A stretch of DNA of 64,000 nucleotides from Nectonema munidae (taxonomy: Eukaryota; Nematomorpha; Nectonematoida; Nectonematidae): positions 1,302,001 through 1,366,000 of the forward strand of contig JAUIRK010000903.1 in assembly GCA_030549495.1 (NCBI GenBank), in the 5' to 3' direction. This document shows, in pieces, positions 11,887 through 23,247 of this stretch. Both the position numbers and the translations under genes were made by a program. The notes under the pieces were generated by a model. It searched no databases. It was not told the origin of the DNA and saw nothing but the letters and a program-made list of their open reading frames with translations. The first letter of the stretch is position 1; each line of letters opens with the position of its first letter.

Positions 11887-12690
11887 ATATAGAAAAATTT
11901 TGACTAGAATCGATTTTATTAAAAAGATATATAGTAGTCTGCAAAATTATCTCCCAAGTAATTGGTAATTTTTTTACTTTTTATTTTAAAAATAAAGACA
12001 TCCGCAGTTTTTGCCATATTTGTTTAAAACTTTTATTTTATCCCCAAAAGGCTTTTGAAATAACTAACAAACTTTCATTTAATTATGTTGAATGAATATA
12101 TTAAGTAAAAGATTAAAAAGAAATATAGTCATGCTGAAGCCATACTACTATTATCTTTTTTACAACATCGATTCTAATCAAAATTTTTCAATATAACTAA
12201 TAATATTGAAAAATTATCATTTTTCTTCTTAAGAAAGACATAGAGAGAGAGAAAAATCTGTCAAATAACCACTGACGTATTATATTCGTGATTTTCTCCT
12301 ACAATCTTAACAAATATTATATACGCTATTTTCATTTTGAATGAATTCCATCTTTTCTTCATTGTAATTTTTCTGAAGTTTTTTTTAATATATTTTATAT
12401 AATTTTCGATGTGTGTGTATATATGAGTATGTGTATTTTATACACACCCAACCTCATGTATAAGAGTTTGGCGTGCAAAAGGGGAGGGCTAGTAATTTAA
12501 TTTATATTTCAAATTCTTTAGTGATGTCCAGAAAACTGGTGTACAAAGAAGAATTTCTTAGCACTTGATTTACGTGTCTTATAGACGATAGAACTTAAAA
12601 ACCACAATGTTTTGTATGTGGGGAAGTGCTCAGCCACGAGTCGCTTAGGATCTTGAGTATTTTAAGAGGAAGGAAGAAGAACTGAAATGT
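11887..12690. other. No gene seen
   Basis: AT-rich sequence with short direct repeats and no supported gene. The left end of the following hAT may lie here, but no CAGTGGTTC-type terminus was recognised. Confidence 0.4.
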
Positions 12691-12699
12691 TAGCGGTTC

Positions 12700-13530
12700 G
12701 ACAACTCTGTGTACAAGAGAGTGTATTCTGTTCAAAACCAACACTTGCATCATATTTGTTGCAAAAAAATTGCCAAGTGTATAATTGGAGAAAAGCCAGT
12801 AGCACTTGATATTATTTGTATCGCCCTTGGAGATGCTGCAGTGAAAAAATTGAAGCTAATCCGCTGTCAGATAACACAATCAACCGAATTATTCAAGAGA
12901 TATCCCAAGACATTAAAGAACAGGTAGCGGCTGCCATCATGGAGAGTGTGAAATTTAGCTTGGAGTTGGATGAGTCAACTGACGTCGATGACGATGCCTG
13001 CGTCATTCTTTTGAAACTTTTTCTGGAAGATAAAAAAGACGTTTTACTTCTGGCCGTACAAAGTGTGGTTGTTGGCACCTTGAGAAATTGAGTGAGGAGT
13101 TTGACATGTACATTCCGAATGGAGAGCTGCAGGAGAAATATAAATGTTTGCGAAATCTCTTCGATATCTAAGGAGAGGTTCTTTCAGAAGAAGAGTTATC
13201 TATACAAAATCTTCAAAAGGAGGTTATAGAGATCCAGCATAAGAAAATTCTTCGTTTTAACTTTCAATGAGAAACTCTAAGTGTGTTCTGGACTGCTATG
13301 AAAAAAAGAAACCAGTGCTTGGATTTGAGGCTCGGAAAGTGTTATTGCCTTTCGCTACAGCTTATTTGTGTGAATCAGGATTTGCAGCTCTGACTGACAT
13401 CAAAACTAAAAAATAAGGTTAGAGCTCTGGCTGCAACCAAAACATGATTTGAGGGTAGCACTTTTCAAGACTGAACCACGAATAGAGAAACTTAGCAACA
13501 TGATTCAAGCCCAAGGCTCCAATTAAAAAC
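12700..13530 (+). pseudogene. hAT (ZBED-like) transposase with internal deletion
   Basis: Recognisable blocks in order are a KKIAKCIIGEKPVALD-like region, DNTINRIIQEISQDIKEQV, and the first catalytic block SLELDESTDVDDDAC (near 12960). The middle of the protein is then missing. The C-terminal block follows (FATAYLCESGFAALTDIKTK-like, near 13350-13415), with a tail of RIEKLSNMIQAQGSN and a stop near 13525. The readable blocks are in different frames. The element's right terminus is CCACTG at 13858-13863 (reverse complement CAGTGGTTCGAAAAC). The left terminus was not found. Confidence 0.75.
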
Positions 13531-13895
13531 TTACCATTTTACATAAAAAAAAATATATATCTTTAGCTTGTTTTTTAAGGAATGTGACAGAATATTATTG
13601 CAGAAGTGGTTGTTTTAATTAATGTAAAGTTTTAAAATTCATAATGCTGTGAATATAATAAAATTTTATGATGTTAGTTTTGTCCTTCACAACTTTAAAG
13701 TATCCCTCTTATAAATATATTCTATACAATTGTCGTTCCTTACTTTTAAAGCCAGCTAACCTATATAGTTTTAATAAAATATATGCAACTAAATTAGTTG
13801 GGTCGGGATCATATTTTGAAAAATAGAATTAGGGTCGCCTAAAAAAAAGTTTTCGAACCACTGGTCTAAACTCTAGAGAGTAATATAAAAATTAA

Positions 13896-14072
13896 TTGGT
13901 TGGTAGATTGGAGATATCAAAGCACTTTCAGCCGTATGGCTATATGCTCTCGTTATGCTTGAGATGGTTAATGACAGTTTTTTGATTTTGTTTCCGAAGC
14001 CTTTTTGGATGGAACCCCTGACCTTTAAGTGTTAAGCTGATAGGTAGACCCTAACAGCCATTGAGCCTCGAA
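13896..14072 (-). repeat. tRNA-derived SINE (family S1), minus copy
   Basis: Read on the minus strand this copy goes from a tRNA-like head (CGAGGCTCAATGGCTGTTAG... with a weak B box) to a body reading CATCTCAAGCATAACGAGAG and a tail GATATCTCCAATC followed by CCAACC repeats. It matches the better-preserved plus copy at 14547-14738. Confidence 0.75.
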
Positions 14073-14078
14073 TAATGT

Positions 14079-14358
14079 AAAGGTTGGTTGATTGGTTGGA
14101 GATATCAAAAAATTTTCGGCCGTAAGGCTATATGCTTGCATTATGCTTAAGATGGTTAATCATAGTAATTTGTTTTTAAGAGTTGGGAGCATTGGGGATC
14201 GAACCACTGAACTTCAACTGTTAAAAGGTAAAGGTAACATAGGGTGTTTTCATCGAGAAGGCACAATTGCGCCGCTTGTATCGAACTATGAGGAAAGCAG
14301 GCTAAGAGCGAAGAGGTACACCCAAACAACCATTGACGCTCAAGTAATATAAAGGTAA
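14079..14358 (-). repeat. S1 SINE, minus copy, split by an S2 repeat
   Basis: This second minus copy lies next to the first. Its head is interrupted at 14222-14306 by a whole S2 repeat, after which the head sequence resumes with GAGGTACACCCAAACAACC. S2 is therefore the younger insertion here. Confidence 0.7.
14222..14306. repeat. Unbroken copy of the S2 repeat
   Basis: It starts AAGGTAAAGGTAACATAGGG, passes through TTTTCATCGAGAAGGCACAA and TTGCGCCGCTTGTATCGAAC, and ends near AGGAAAGC. It joins the two halves that the hAT at 2419-8458 separates. A weaker copy lies at 62592-62650. Confidence 0.65.
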
Positions 14359-14546
14359 AAAAATTCTAATTTTTATTAATATTTATATTGTAATTAATTG
14401 CATTTTAATTGAACAAAAGAAAAAATATCACTCAAGAAATTTTAATATTATAAATATTTAATTTTTTTTATTTCAGTTTTTATTCATCATCTTAATCACT
14501 ATGAAGTCAAAAACAATTAAATCTCTGGCGCAATGCCTCTAGTGCT

Positions 14547-14738
14547 CAAGAGCCTCATGGTTGTTAGGGTGTACCTCTCAGCTTAACAGTTGAAGGTGAG
14601 GGGTTCGATCCCCAAGGCTCCCAAATCTAAAAAAAACAAATTCACAAAACTGTGATTAACCATCTTAAGCATAATGCGAGCATATAGCCTTACGGCTGAA
14701 AGTGCTTTGATATCTCCAACCAACCAACCAACCAACCT
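14547..14738 (+). repeat. tRNA-derived SINE (S1), best copy
   Basis: The first 75 bases fold like a tRNA. GAGCCT pairs with AGGCTC as acceptor stem, TCAGC with GTTGA as anticodon stem, and GGGG with CCCC as T stem. The T loop contains the B-box phrase GGTTCGATCCCC. A body (GTGATTAACCATCTTAAGC, ATAATGCGAGCATATAGCC, TTACGGCTGAAAGTGCTTTG) and a simple ACCA/CCAA tail follow. A working tRNA gene is unlikely, because the same body follows the head in every copy. Confidence 0.8.
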
Positions 14739-14875
14739 CTAGTGCTCTTGCTAGACCACTATATTAGGATAGGATTTTATCAAAGCACTTTCCAACCTCA
14801 GCCGATTGGCAGTAGATCTTGAAAATAAATATATTAATTAAAAATAAATAAATTTTATAAAATTACACCAAACTA

Positions 14876-14963
14876 AATTCACAAAAACTGTGATTAACCA
14901 TCTTAACATAATGCGAGCATTTAGCTTTATGGCTAATGTGCTTTGATATCTCCAGCTAACCAA
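14876..14963 (+). repeat. S1 SINE tail, truncated, abutting the Gypsy LTR
   Basis: Only the body and tail are present (from AAAACTGTGATTAACCATCT to GATATCTCCAGCTAACCAA). The left LTR of the Gypsy element begins directly after it, so the retroelement inserted at or in the SINE tail. Confidence 0.7.
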
Positions 14964-15196
14964 CGCCAGCAGGCTCTCATTACGACAACGTACTTGTGTG
15001 TATCTTACGCTCATACTGCACTATCGAAAGTCAAGGCTATCTCTCCTCTCATTAATAATAGCCTAACGTTGCCATTAGTACTGTACTTACTTGAAGGCCA
15101 GGATACACTATAAATACTCACTCATGTTTCACTTAACACATCACTTCTCTCTTTGCTTTCTAATAAACTTCACCTATACTTGTCTCTCTATTGTCG
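14964..15196 (+). repeat. Left LTR of the Gypsy element
   Basis: A 233-bp direct repeat of 19968-20200. It contains a TATA-like CTATAAATACTC near 15109 and an AATAAA polyadenylation-like signal near 15163. The ends are CGCCAGC...TTGTCG rather than the usual TG...CA. Confidence 0.9.
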
Positions 15197-18100
15197 TGGT
15201 GACAGCGGTGGGATAAAAAGGAAAGATGAGTTTCAGACCTCCAAAGCAATGGCTGCTTGGTGAAAAAGAGACGCTTTCTTCTTTTTTCAAACTGGCATTC
15301 CAATATGATGTTTCACCTTTCATTATGCCCAGAGTTTGCGATCTTTTTAGAGTCATCATGGGAACCTAAATCAGTGAAAAATCATGGGTTTAAAGATGAC
15401 GAAACTTCTAAGCATGAAATTTCAAGTCTTCAAAAGACCATCACTTTGGAACGAATGCTAGGCTTAATCGCTACTTTTTCCCCACCTTTATTAAGAAACG
15501 ATATTCTCAAAAGCAGTACTAGCTTAAATTGGATATGGAAGAGAATAAGAAAATACTATTGTCTCTCTCAAAATGAGGTTAACTTTCTTAATATATGTAA
15601 TTTTTCTTTAGAACCCGATGAACGCTATGAGGCATTTTATCAACGTATATTGGCTCATATTGAAGATAACTTGTTAACCGTTGAATCAGGGTTAATTCAT
15701 GATGGGAAGGTTTCTCAATTTGATGAAAACATTTCTCCAACTACTGAAAGACTTGCTGTTTTCTTATGGTTGAAGATGATTGATCAAAGGTTACCTTCAC
15801 TTGTTGCTCGGGTATATGCTCATGAGCTTCAAACACATACTCTTAAAGACATTCAGCCATTAATTGTAAATTCTTTGGAGACTTTATTAAAAGATTTGGA
15901 CACTCAGGAAGTTGCAAACGTAAGTTTTTCAAAAACGTTGAAAAACCAGCCAAGATTGAGCAATAATTCAAAAATATCTGCTTCATTTGATAGAAATAAT
16001 AGAAGCAAAAAGATATGTTTTTTTTGTAAAGATAATGGTCGTAGATTTTTGGGACACGATTACCGAAGTTGTTGGTACAAGCCCAATACAAGTACAAATC
16101 AGACTTCAAATGCTCTACAAATTTCGACTCGCATGCCTGAATTAGAAGACAAGTTTTATGAAAATGGAGTTTTCCTTGGCAAAGTGGACTGCGGAACTTC
16201 TCCATATCTTGATGGATACTGTCAACATGTTCCTTTTCGTTTAATAATTGACACTGGGGCAACATCATCAATAATTTCATCTTCCTTTGTTCACAAACTG
16301 AATATGTTACCGCTTCGTACTGGACATACAGCTAGATCGGCCGATAAATCAGTCCTTCCTATTTGTGGAGAAATATCTTTAGACTTGAACATAAAGAATA
16401 TTGACGTTTCAATTAAAGGCCTTGTGATGGAGAAGATGGACTATGACATTTTAGGTGGCATTCCTTTCTGCAAAGCAAATGATATAAAAGTTTACATCAA
16501 AGATCAACTTATTAGTTTTCGTGGCAGATTGTTTCATTATGGACCAAACGAATCATCTGTTTTTCAAAAATCCCATATGGTTAGAACAAAAAAAAAAACA
16601 AGTGTTACTGCCAGGAGACCATATTTTAATCAAAGATAAATCCTTAAAAAAATTCGATGGAGAAATTGCAGTAGAACCAAGTAAAGAAGTAGAGGATTCT
16701 GGATTTGATCCATATTTCACAAAAGTTATCGATGACTCTTTTAAAATGTCTAACTTCAAGGAAGTGCCTATCACATTTAACAAAAATCAACACGTTGCCA
16801 TGATCTACAAAACCTACAATCCTAAAGTTTCAAGTGCTTTAACTACCGAAGCAGGTATCTCTTCAAAAGTTTCAATTGACCCTGATGGAATGCTCTCGAA
16901 CAAACAAAAACAAGCGTTTAAAATGCTACATCTAAAGTTCGATAAAGTCTTTTCCCCTGAATTCAAAGTTTACAATGGTAAGAGTGGAAAAATTTACGCA
17001 AGGGTTTTGTTCGGCCCAGTAAAACCAAGATGTGAAAAAGGAAAACTTCCTCATTATAATCACTCTACTCTTCAACTACTTCAAAAGGAAGCGGACAAAC
17101 TGGAAGATCTCGGCGTGTTAGCGAAACCAGAAGACTTGGGGATAACAGTAAAATTTGTATCACCTAGCTTCCTTATAAAGAAAAAAGATGGATCAATGAG
17201 GTTTGTAACTGCTTTCAATAATTTAAGTCCATACACTACACTTTTACCAACGTGCTCAATATCATGTGATGACATCCTTAGAAAAATATCTTCTTTTAAG
17301 TTCATAATAAAGTCTGATTTAACTAAAAGTTTTTTTCAGATTCCATTGGCAAGATCCTCAATGCCATATCTTGCGACAGTAACTCCATTTAAAGGCATCC
17401 GAGTATATACTCGTTCAGCAATGGGTATGCCTGGTTCTTCCGAATTTCTTCAAGAACTAATAAGTAGAGTTTTTGGCGATTTTCTTCAAGAAGGTTTCTT
17501 ATCTATTATTGCCGACGATCTTTTTATAGGAGCCAATACGATTGAAGAGCTTCACCAAAATTGGTCAAAAGTTTTAAAAAGACTTTCAGAAAATGATTTG
17601 AGTCTCTCGGCTTCAAAAACTATAATTTCTCCAAAAACAGAAGTAATTTTGGGTTGGAAATGGACAAAAGGTACAATCACGCCTTCTAACCATAAAGTCT
17701 CCTCTTTAGCAAGCATTGAAAAACCATCCACTTGCTCATCCATGCGCTCCTTTTTAGGAGCATACAGAGCTATATCCAGATGCATTCCAAGGTATTCCAC
17801 AGTTCTATCTCCTTTGGAATCAGCGATCAAAGGATTGGATGGAAAGCAAAAAATTGTTTGGGATGAAGATTTACAAATTTCATTCAAGACTGCACAAAAT
17901 TTATTAAAATCAGCAGAAGTTCTAACACTCCCTAGAAAATCGGACAGGCTTACAATTACAGTGGATGCGTCTCCAATAAATAGAGGACTTGGAGCAACTC
18001 TTCTTATTGATAGAAATGGTGATCAAAAACTAGCTGAGTTCTTCAGTTTCAAATTAAAAGATCATCAATTAAAATGGTTTCCATGCGAGCTCGAAGCCTT

Positions 18101-19967
18101 AGCAATATCCACCGCAATAAAGCATTTTTCTCCAATTATAAAAGACTCAATTTTTACGACAAAAGTTTTAACCGACTCAAAACCGTGTGTGGATGCTTAT
18201 CAAAGATTAAAAAAAGGACATTTTTCTTCTTCAGCAAGAATTTCTTCATTTTTATCTACACTTAGCGGTGCTAATATTGAAATATATCACATAAAAGGTT
18301 CAGAAAATATGGCAAGCGACTTCTCTTCTCGTAACCCTAACTCTTGTTATGAGAAAAACTGCCAAATCTGCAACTTTGTTCAAGATTCCATATCTTCAAT
18401 TGTCAATACAATAAAAATTGATGATGTCCTTCAAGGGAGAATGAAAATGCCATTTACGAACAAACTCACGTGGTCTGCTTTACAAAAAAGGTGTTATATT
18501 TTAAGAAAAGTTTTTGCACACTTAAAGAATGGAACAAGCCCATCAAAAAAGGAGAAGTGCACTAGAGTTAAGAGATTACTCGGTATAGCTACAATAGATA
18601 GAAATGGTATCATAGTTACTAAAGGCGATGCAGCAAAACAACTCATCATAATTCCAGATACTTTCCTTCCAGGTATTCTTCATTCTCTACACCTTCAGTT
18701 TAACCATCCTGCGAAAACACAGTTGAAGCGTCTTTTTGATCGTTTTTTTTATGGCTTATACAGTGAGAAACTAATCAATAGTATTGATGAAGCATGCAGT
18801 ATTTGTCGTTCTATTAAGTACATGCCAAAAAATCTCTTGGAGCAAGCCCCTGCCTTAAGAGGATCAAAGCCTGGACAAGTATTTTATGCAGATGTTATCA
18901 GAAGAAATGATCAAAAAATTTTCGTTTTGAGAGAAACATTTTCCAGTTTTACAACAGCTTCTCTCCTTGAAAGTGAGAAAATAGAAGACATCAGAACAGC
19001 AATTATACTCAACTCTTCTTTTATTAGGTGTGATAATTGCAAAATACGAACTGATGCAAGTACTTCTTTTCAAAGCCTTCAAAAAAGACCCCTTGCTAAA
19101 AGAATTGGGGATTGAAGTTGAAATTGGTCACATAAAAAACAAGAACTCAAACTGCTTTGTAGACAAAGCTATTCAAGAACTAGAAACAAGCATTTTAAAG
19201 ATGTTTCCTGAAAAAGTTAAAATAACCAATGTGGATTTACAACTAGCAATCAGGAGCATCAATCTTCTTATACGGAGGCAAAACCTATCTGCAAAAGAAA
19301 TCCTTTTTAGAAGAAATCACTTTACAGACGAACAAATTCATTTCAACGATAAATGTTTCTTTGAAGAGCAGCAGAACTTAGCTAACAAGACCAGATCTTC
19401 AAAGTGTTCAAAATTTTCAAAGGAAGATTCCAAAATTCATAATTTTGAAATTGGAGATTTAGTATACCTAAAAGAAGAAAAAAGTAAGATCAAGGTAAGA
19501 AGTAAATATATCATATATAACTTACAAAATAAATATGCAATATTGAAAAAGATAACAAATGGCGAAATCGGTAAGCAATCATATCATGTACCAAAAGCTA
19601 TGCTGTTACCAATAACTGATTTTAATCTTACAGATAAGTTCAAGGATTTAGTTGAAGATGACGATACAGAAGATGAAAATACGAAAGAGGTACCTTTGGA
19701 GACAAGCAAAGAAGACTTTGACTTGAACGACAGCGGTCAACAATATAACCATTCAGAATTACCGGAAAGGCATCCAAAGTCGTTTGAAGATATGATGGAT
19801 GGTTGGAGACATTCCGATAATTCTATCCAAAAAAGCAAAAGTCAGACAGACTCAAAGGGAGATGAGAAAGAAAGAGATGACTCTTTACAAAAGAATAACT
19901 CCAGAAGCCAACGATGTAGAAATCCCCCTAAATGGCTACAAGATTACGAGAGAGAGTAAAAGGGAAG

Positions 19968-20200
19968 CGCCAGCAGGCTCTCATTACGACAACGTACTTG
20001 TGTGTATCTTACGCTCATACTGCACTATCGAAAGTCAAGGCTATCTCTCCTCTCATTAATAATAGCCTAACGTTGCCATTAGTACTGTACTTACTTGAAG
20101 GCCAGGATACACTATAAATACTCACTCATGTTTCACTTAACACATCACTTCTCTCTTTGCTTTCTAATAAACTTCACCTATACTTGTCTCTCTATTGTCG
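19968..20200 (+). repeat. Right LTR of the Gypsy element
   Basis: By eye it is identical to the left LTR over all 233 bases. The three bases CAA occur just before the left LTR and just after the right LTR. That may be a trace of a short target duplication, but it is too short to be sure. Confidence 0.9.
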
Positions 20201-20675
20201 CAAATTACTTATATCATTCAATACAATAAATTTTTATATTTCTAATTTAGAGTTTAAGAAATATTAAATTTAATAAATTTAAAAAATGATGCAATTAATT
20301 CTATATAGCTTTCCTTTTTTTAATAAAAATGTGATATTAATTACAATAAACATTCATATAAATTTTTTTTACAATTAATCCTCTAGAATCTAGATCCTGA
20401 CTCACTATTTACCAATACCCGCATATTATTATTAAAATAAATTTTATCGTTTTAAATATATGATTCAATTCTGAAGGTATTGTTATATCTGGTAATTTTA
20501 TGTAATTATTCATGCTCCAGTCATTAAATGTTTCTTTTTGTAATATTTATTTTTTATTTGTTTATATTTGTACTGAGACTCTCACCACAAATTAATCGTC
20601 AGTTTAAAAGGGCACACATACGCACATCAAATACTCACTATGCGTTCTCATGAGAGCTGTTAATTTCACACATGC
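20201..20675. other. No gene seen
   Basis: AT-rich flank between the Gypsy element and the next hAT. No repeat or gene was recognised. Confidence 0.4.
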
Positions 20676-20849
20676 CCAGTGGTGGGATTCAAATATTTTA
20701 ACAGGTTCTCTCACTAGCAGCATGCCATATTGACCCGATAGCGACCAAAGATTATATGTAAAATATATTTATATTATATGTAATATATACAATTTATATT
20801 ACTTTTAATCTAGTCTATTCCATAAAAACGTTTACTGACATCAGCCTTT

Positions 20850-22140
20850 TTAGCTTTTGACGAGGAAGGCTGGCTAACAAATCTGTGGTTTTCAGTGATT
20901 TGAATATCCTTAAAGGCATCAGATGCAATTCTATCATTTATTTCGTTTTTAAAATTCCCCTTATATTCTTTAAGCATTTCAAATGCTTTTATATTAGTTT
21001 TTTTTTAGCTCTTGGCAAAGTTACACTTCTGGCTTCGAGAGCATAAGAAAGTAAGGACATTTCTTGAATTATGTCTATCATCAATGCTAAATCTGCCAAA
21101 AAATATTTGTTGCAAAGACGGGTAGCCATTTCTTAATGGTTTGTTCTAGTAGTAAATAAATATATAATGTTAGGACAATCATTTTTAATTCCTATCCCAG
21201 TATTTCGGCTAAGCATTACACTTGCCGTATCTGAATAGAACGCAATCAAATTATTTCTTTAAATACTCAAAATCAAATCCAATAGAGTACAAACTTTATT
21301 ATATTTATATTACTTCTTCTTCCTGCCCTTCTAATTCAATTAAATCTAGGAACATTGTTGGTGATAGATCACAACCTTCAATCTTTAAAAATATTATAAG
21401 CACAGGCTTACTAAATATGGTTGAAGCTTCATCCAAGATGACACAGATTTTAGAACTTTGTTCAATAATTTTAGTGAATATCTCGTTTTTATCTCCTTTG
21501 CAATGAGATCAACTATTTTCACGGCATTTTTACGAGAATGAAGTCAAACACCCATGTCAACTCCATTTTTTATTTGAAGCTCAATCTCATCTTCAACATC
21601 AAAAAACGTCTGTTTCTCTTTGCAAAACTGTATACTGTATTGAAAACTTTACATGTAGAGTCGATATGTTCCTGGTCAATGTATCTATGCATTTTCTAAT
21701 TGCATCATCTGCACGATCTCGTTGTTGCTTAACACAAATTTCGTGGGTTTTTGATGTAAAATGATTGGTCATTTTTTTCTGAGAGATGCTTTCTGGATTG
21801 TTTTTTCCTTTCCTTATGCTACAATACTATAGCTTCCCCATTCGATCGATAAGTGAATATGGAATCAAATTTGACACAGTGATGAAAACCAAGTTTCTTA
21901 ATATGAACAATCAACACATCATATTTTTTCTTGAATTTCTCATATTGCTCCATACTCCAACAGTCTCGAGGAGCTCATGCTGCATCTGCCTCATCTTTAG
22001 TTTGCACAGCCTTAGAAACAGAAGTTTCAATAGCATCATTCAGAAAAGTTGGGTGTGCTTCTTTCTCACCTGCGTCTTGCTTTGAACTTTCATTTCTTGA
22101 GATTTTTCGCACAAACTTCAAAATATTTTATAGCCTTTTC
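20850..22140 (-). pseudogene. hAT transposase (ZNF862/C17orf113-like), heavily decayed
   Basis: Minus-strand blocks, in order of translation, are a SMEQYEKFKKKYD-like region, KTHEICVKQQRDRADDAIRKC, YSFAKRNR(R/P)F followed by a K.GVDMGV phrase, HSRKNAVKIVDLIAKEI and FYSDTASVMLSRNTG. The last stands where this family has GSDGASVMLG. Many stops and frameshifts separate them, and no open frame exceeds about 100 residues. The family assignment rests on these phrases as I remember the family. Confidence 0.6.
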
Positions 22141-22669
22141 ATTTTAGGGCTAAATCCTATAATTAAATAAGTAGTTTAGTAGATAGTAAAATTCGTATAA
22201 TATTCTCCTTTCAAAAATTCCTTTTATATTTTAAATAAATTATCATTCTCATTTTTTATTACGAATTTAAGTTTTCAGAATCAAAATTGAGGATGTTGGA
22301 TTTGCTGTGTATAAATAAGTTTATTTTAAAAAGACGAAAAAAATTGCTTGAGGTTTATGAATAAGTTTAATAAGGATGAAAAAAATTGCCTGGGTTTAAC
22401 TCATCTGTGAAAGCTAATTTACTGAAAGGTGAAATGATGCGATCTAATTATTTGCAAAAAGTTGGTCTATGAATTAAGAAATTTTGCAAAAAATCGTAGA
22501 AATAAAATGTATTAAAGTTTAAAATTTTGGCATTCATTGAATGGTTTGATTGATTTATTTGACAGGCTTGAATATGGAATAAGTGAGATACCATAAGATT
22601 CGCAATCTAGAGGGTTCACACCAAAATTTTGTAAAAATATTAGATATTAAAAAAGGAGGGGCTAGAAAG

Positions 22670-22689
22670 CCCCCCCCCCCCCCCCCCCC
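22670..22689. repeat. 20-base poly-C run
   Basis: An uninterrupted C run inside the decayed hAT. Similar homopolymer G runs occur at 23863-23881 and 50651-50668. Confidence 0.95.
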
Positions 22690-23064
22690 TCTATCACTGA
22701 AAAAATAAAAATAGGCCGTCACAGATAGTATTGAAGATTCTTTAGAAACTTTCATTTAAAAAAGTGTTTATAATCTTTCAACTTAACAAAATTTAAATTT
22801 AATTATTTTCTTCCATTCATAATACGTTAAAAAATATATTTCAAAAAAAGTAAAGTAGAAAAAACCAAAAATAAATAAAATGGATTGTAACAGGTGAAAA
22901 ATAAAAAAATGAATTATTAGAGGTAGGGGTGCTGTTATATTTAAAGCGAAAACACAAAAATTTATATTTTTACTGGTAAAGTTGCGTTGTAAACACGCCT
23001 ACTTGTAATGTTATTATTAGGCTTATATATACGATTGTTAACAACCGGTTCGTAGAGGTCATTA

Positions 23065-23202
23065 ATAACCCTTTCGTGACCAGAAAAATCAGACGATATT
23101 TATTAAAAAGCAGAAGATTCGTATACAAATCTATTTGAAAAAGCAGACGAAGGGAAAATTATTTAAGTATCATATATGATACACTGGTCACGAAAGGGTT
23201 AA
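23065..23202. mobile_element. piggyBac-type MITE
   Basis: Inverted ends AACCCTTTCGTGACCAG and CTGGTCACGAAAGGGTT lie beside TTAA on the right (23199-23202) and a decayed ATAA on the left. The interior shares the AAAAAGCAGACGAAG phrase with the MITEs at 35819 and 50971, so it belongs to a related subfamily. A TATCATATATGATA palindrome lies near the right end. Confidence 0.75.
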
Positions 23203-23247
23203 ATTCTAAGAACAGGTTCGCACGAACCGGCTGAATCGCACCACTGA

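Larger units (their letters stand above)
14964..20200 (+). mobile_element. Ty3/Gypsy-like LTR retrotransposon, looks nearly whole
   Basis: Two identical-looking LTRs of 233 bp bound a 5.2-kb element. A primer-binding-like site (TGGTGACAGCGGTGGG) follows the left LTR and a purine-rich tract (near 19950-19966) precedes the right one. Parts in order are a gag-like region (from about 15.26 kb, with a C-x2-C..H..C knuckle near 16.02 kb), aspartic protease with DTGA near 16.25 kb, reverse transcriptase with the ADD motif near 17.51 kb, RNase H near 17.95-18.35 kb, then an HHCC integrase zinc region near 18.68-18.83 kb and a later integrase tail. The order and the FLGAYRAISRCIPRYS phrase point to Ty3/Gypsy rather than BEL or copia. 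The coding region uses overlapping frames, as the family often does by frameshifting. It looks whole or nearly so, with few breaks, and is recent by LTR identity. Confidence 0.88.
20676..23247 (-). mobile_element. Decayed hAT element with near-perfect 8-bp duplication
   Basis: The left end CAGTGGTGGGATTCAAATA and the right end (reverse complement CAGTGGTGCGATTC, then GAACCTGTTCT) both contain an AACAGGTTC-type block. ACACATGC before the element and ACACTTGC after it match at 7 of 8 positions. A 20-base C run lies at 22670-22689 and a piggyBac MITE at 23065-23202. Transposase code is on the minus strand. Confidence 0.8.

Noticed and set aside
14547-14625. A tRNA gene
   Set aside because: It folds well, but the same SINE body follows it here and in the other copies, and the anticodon loop is a base short.
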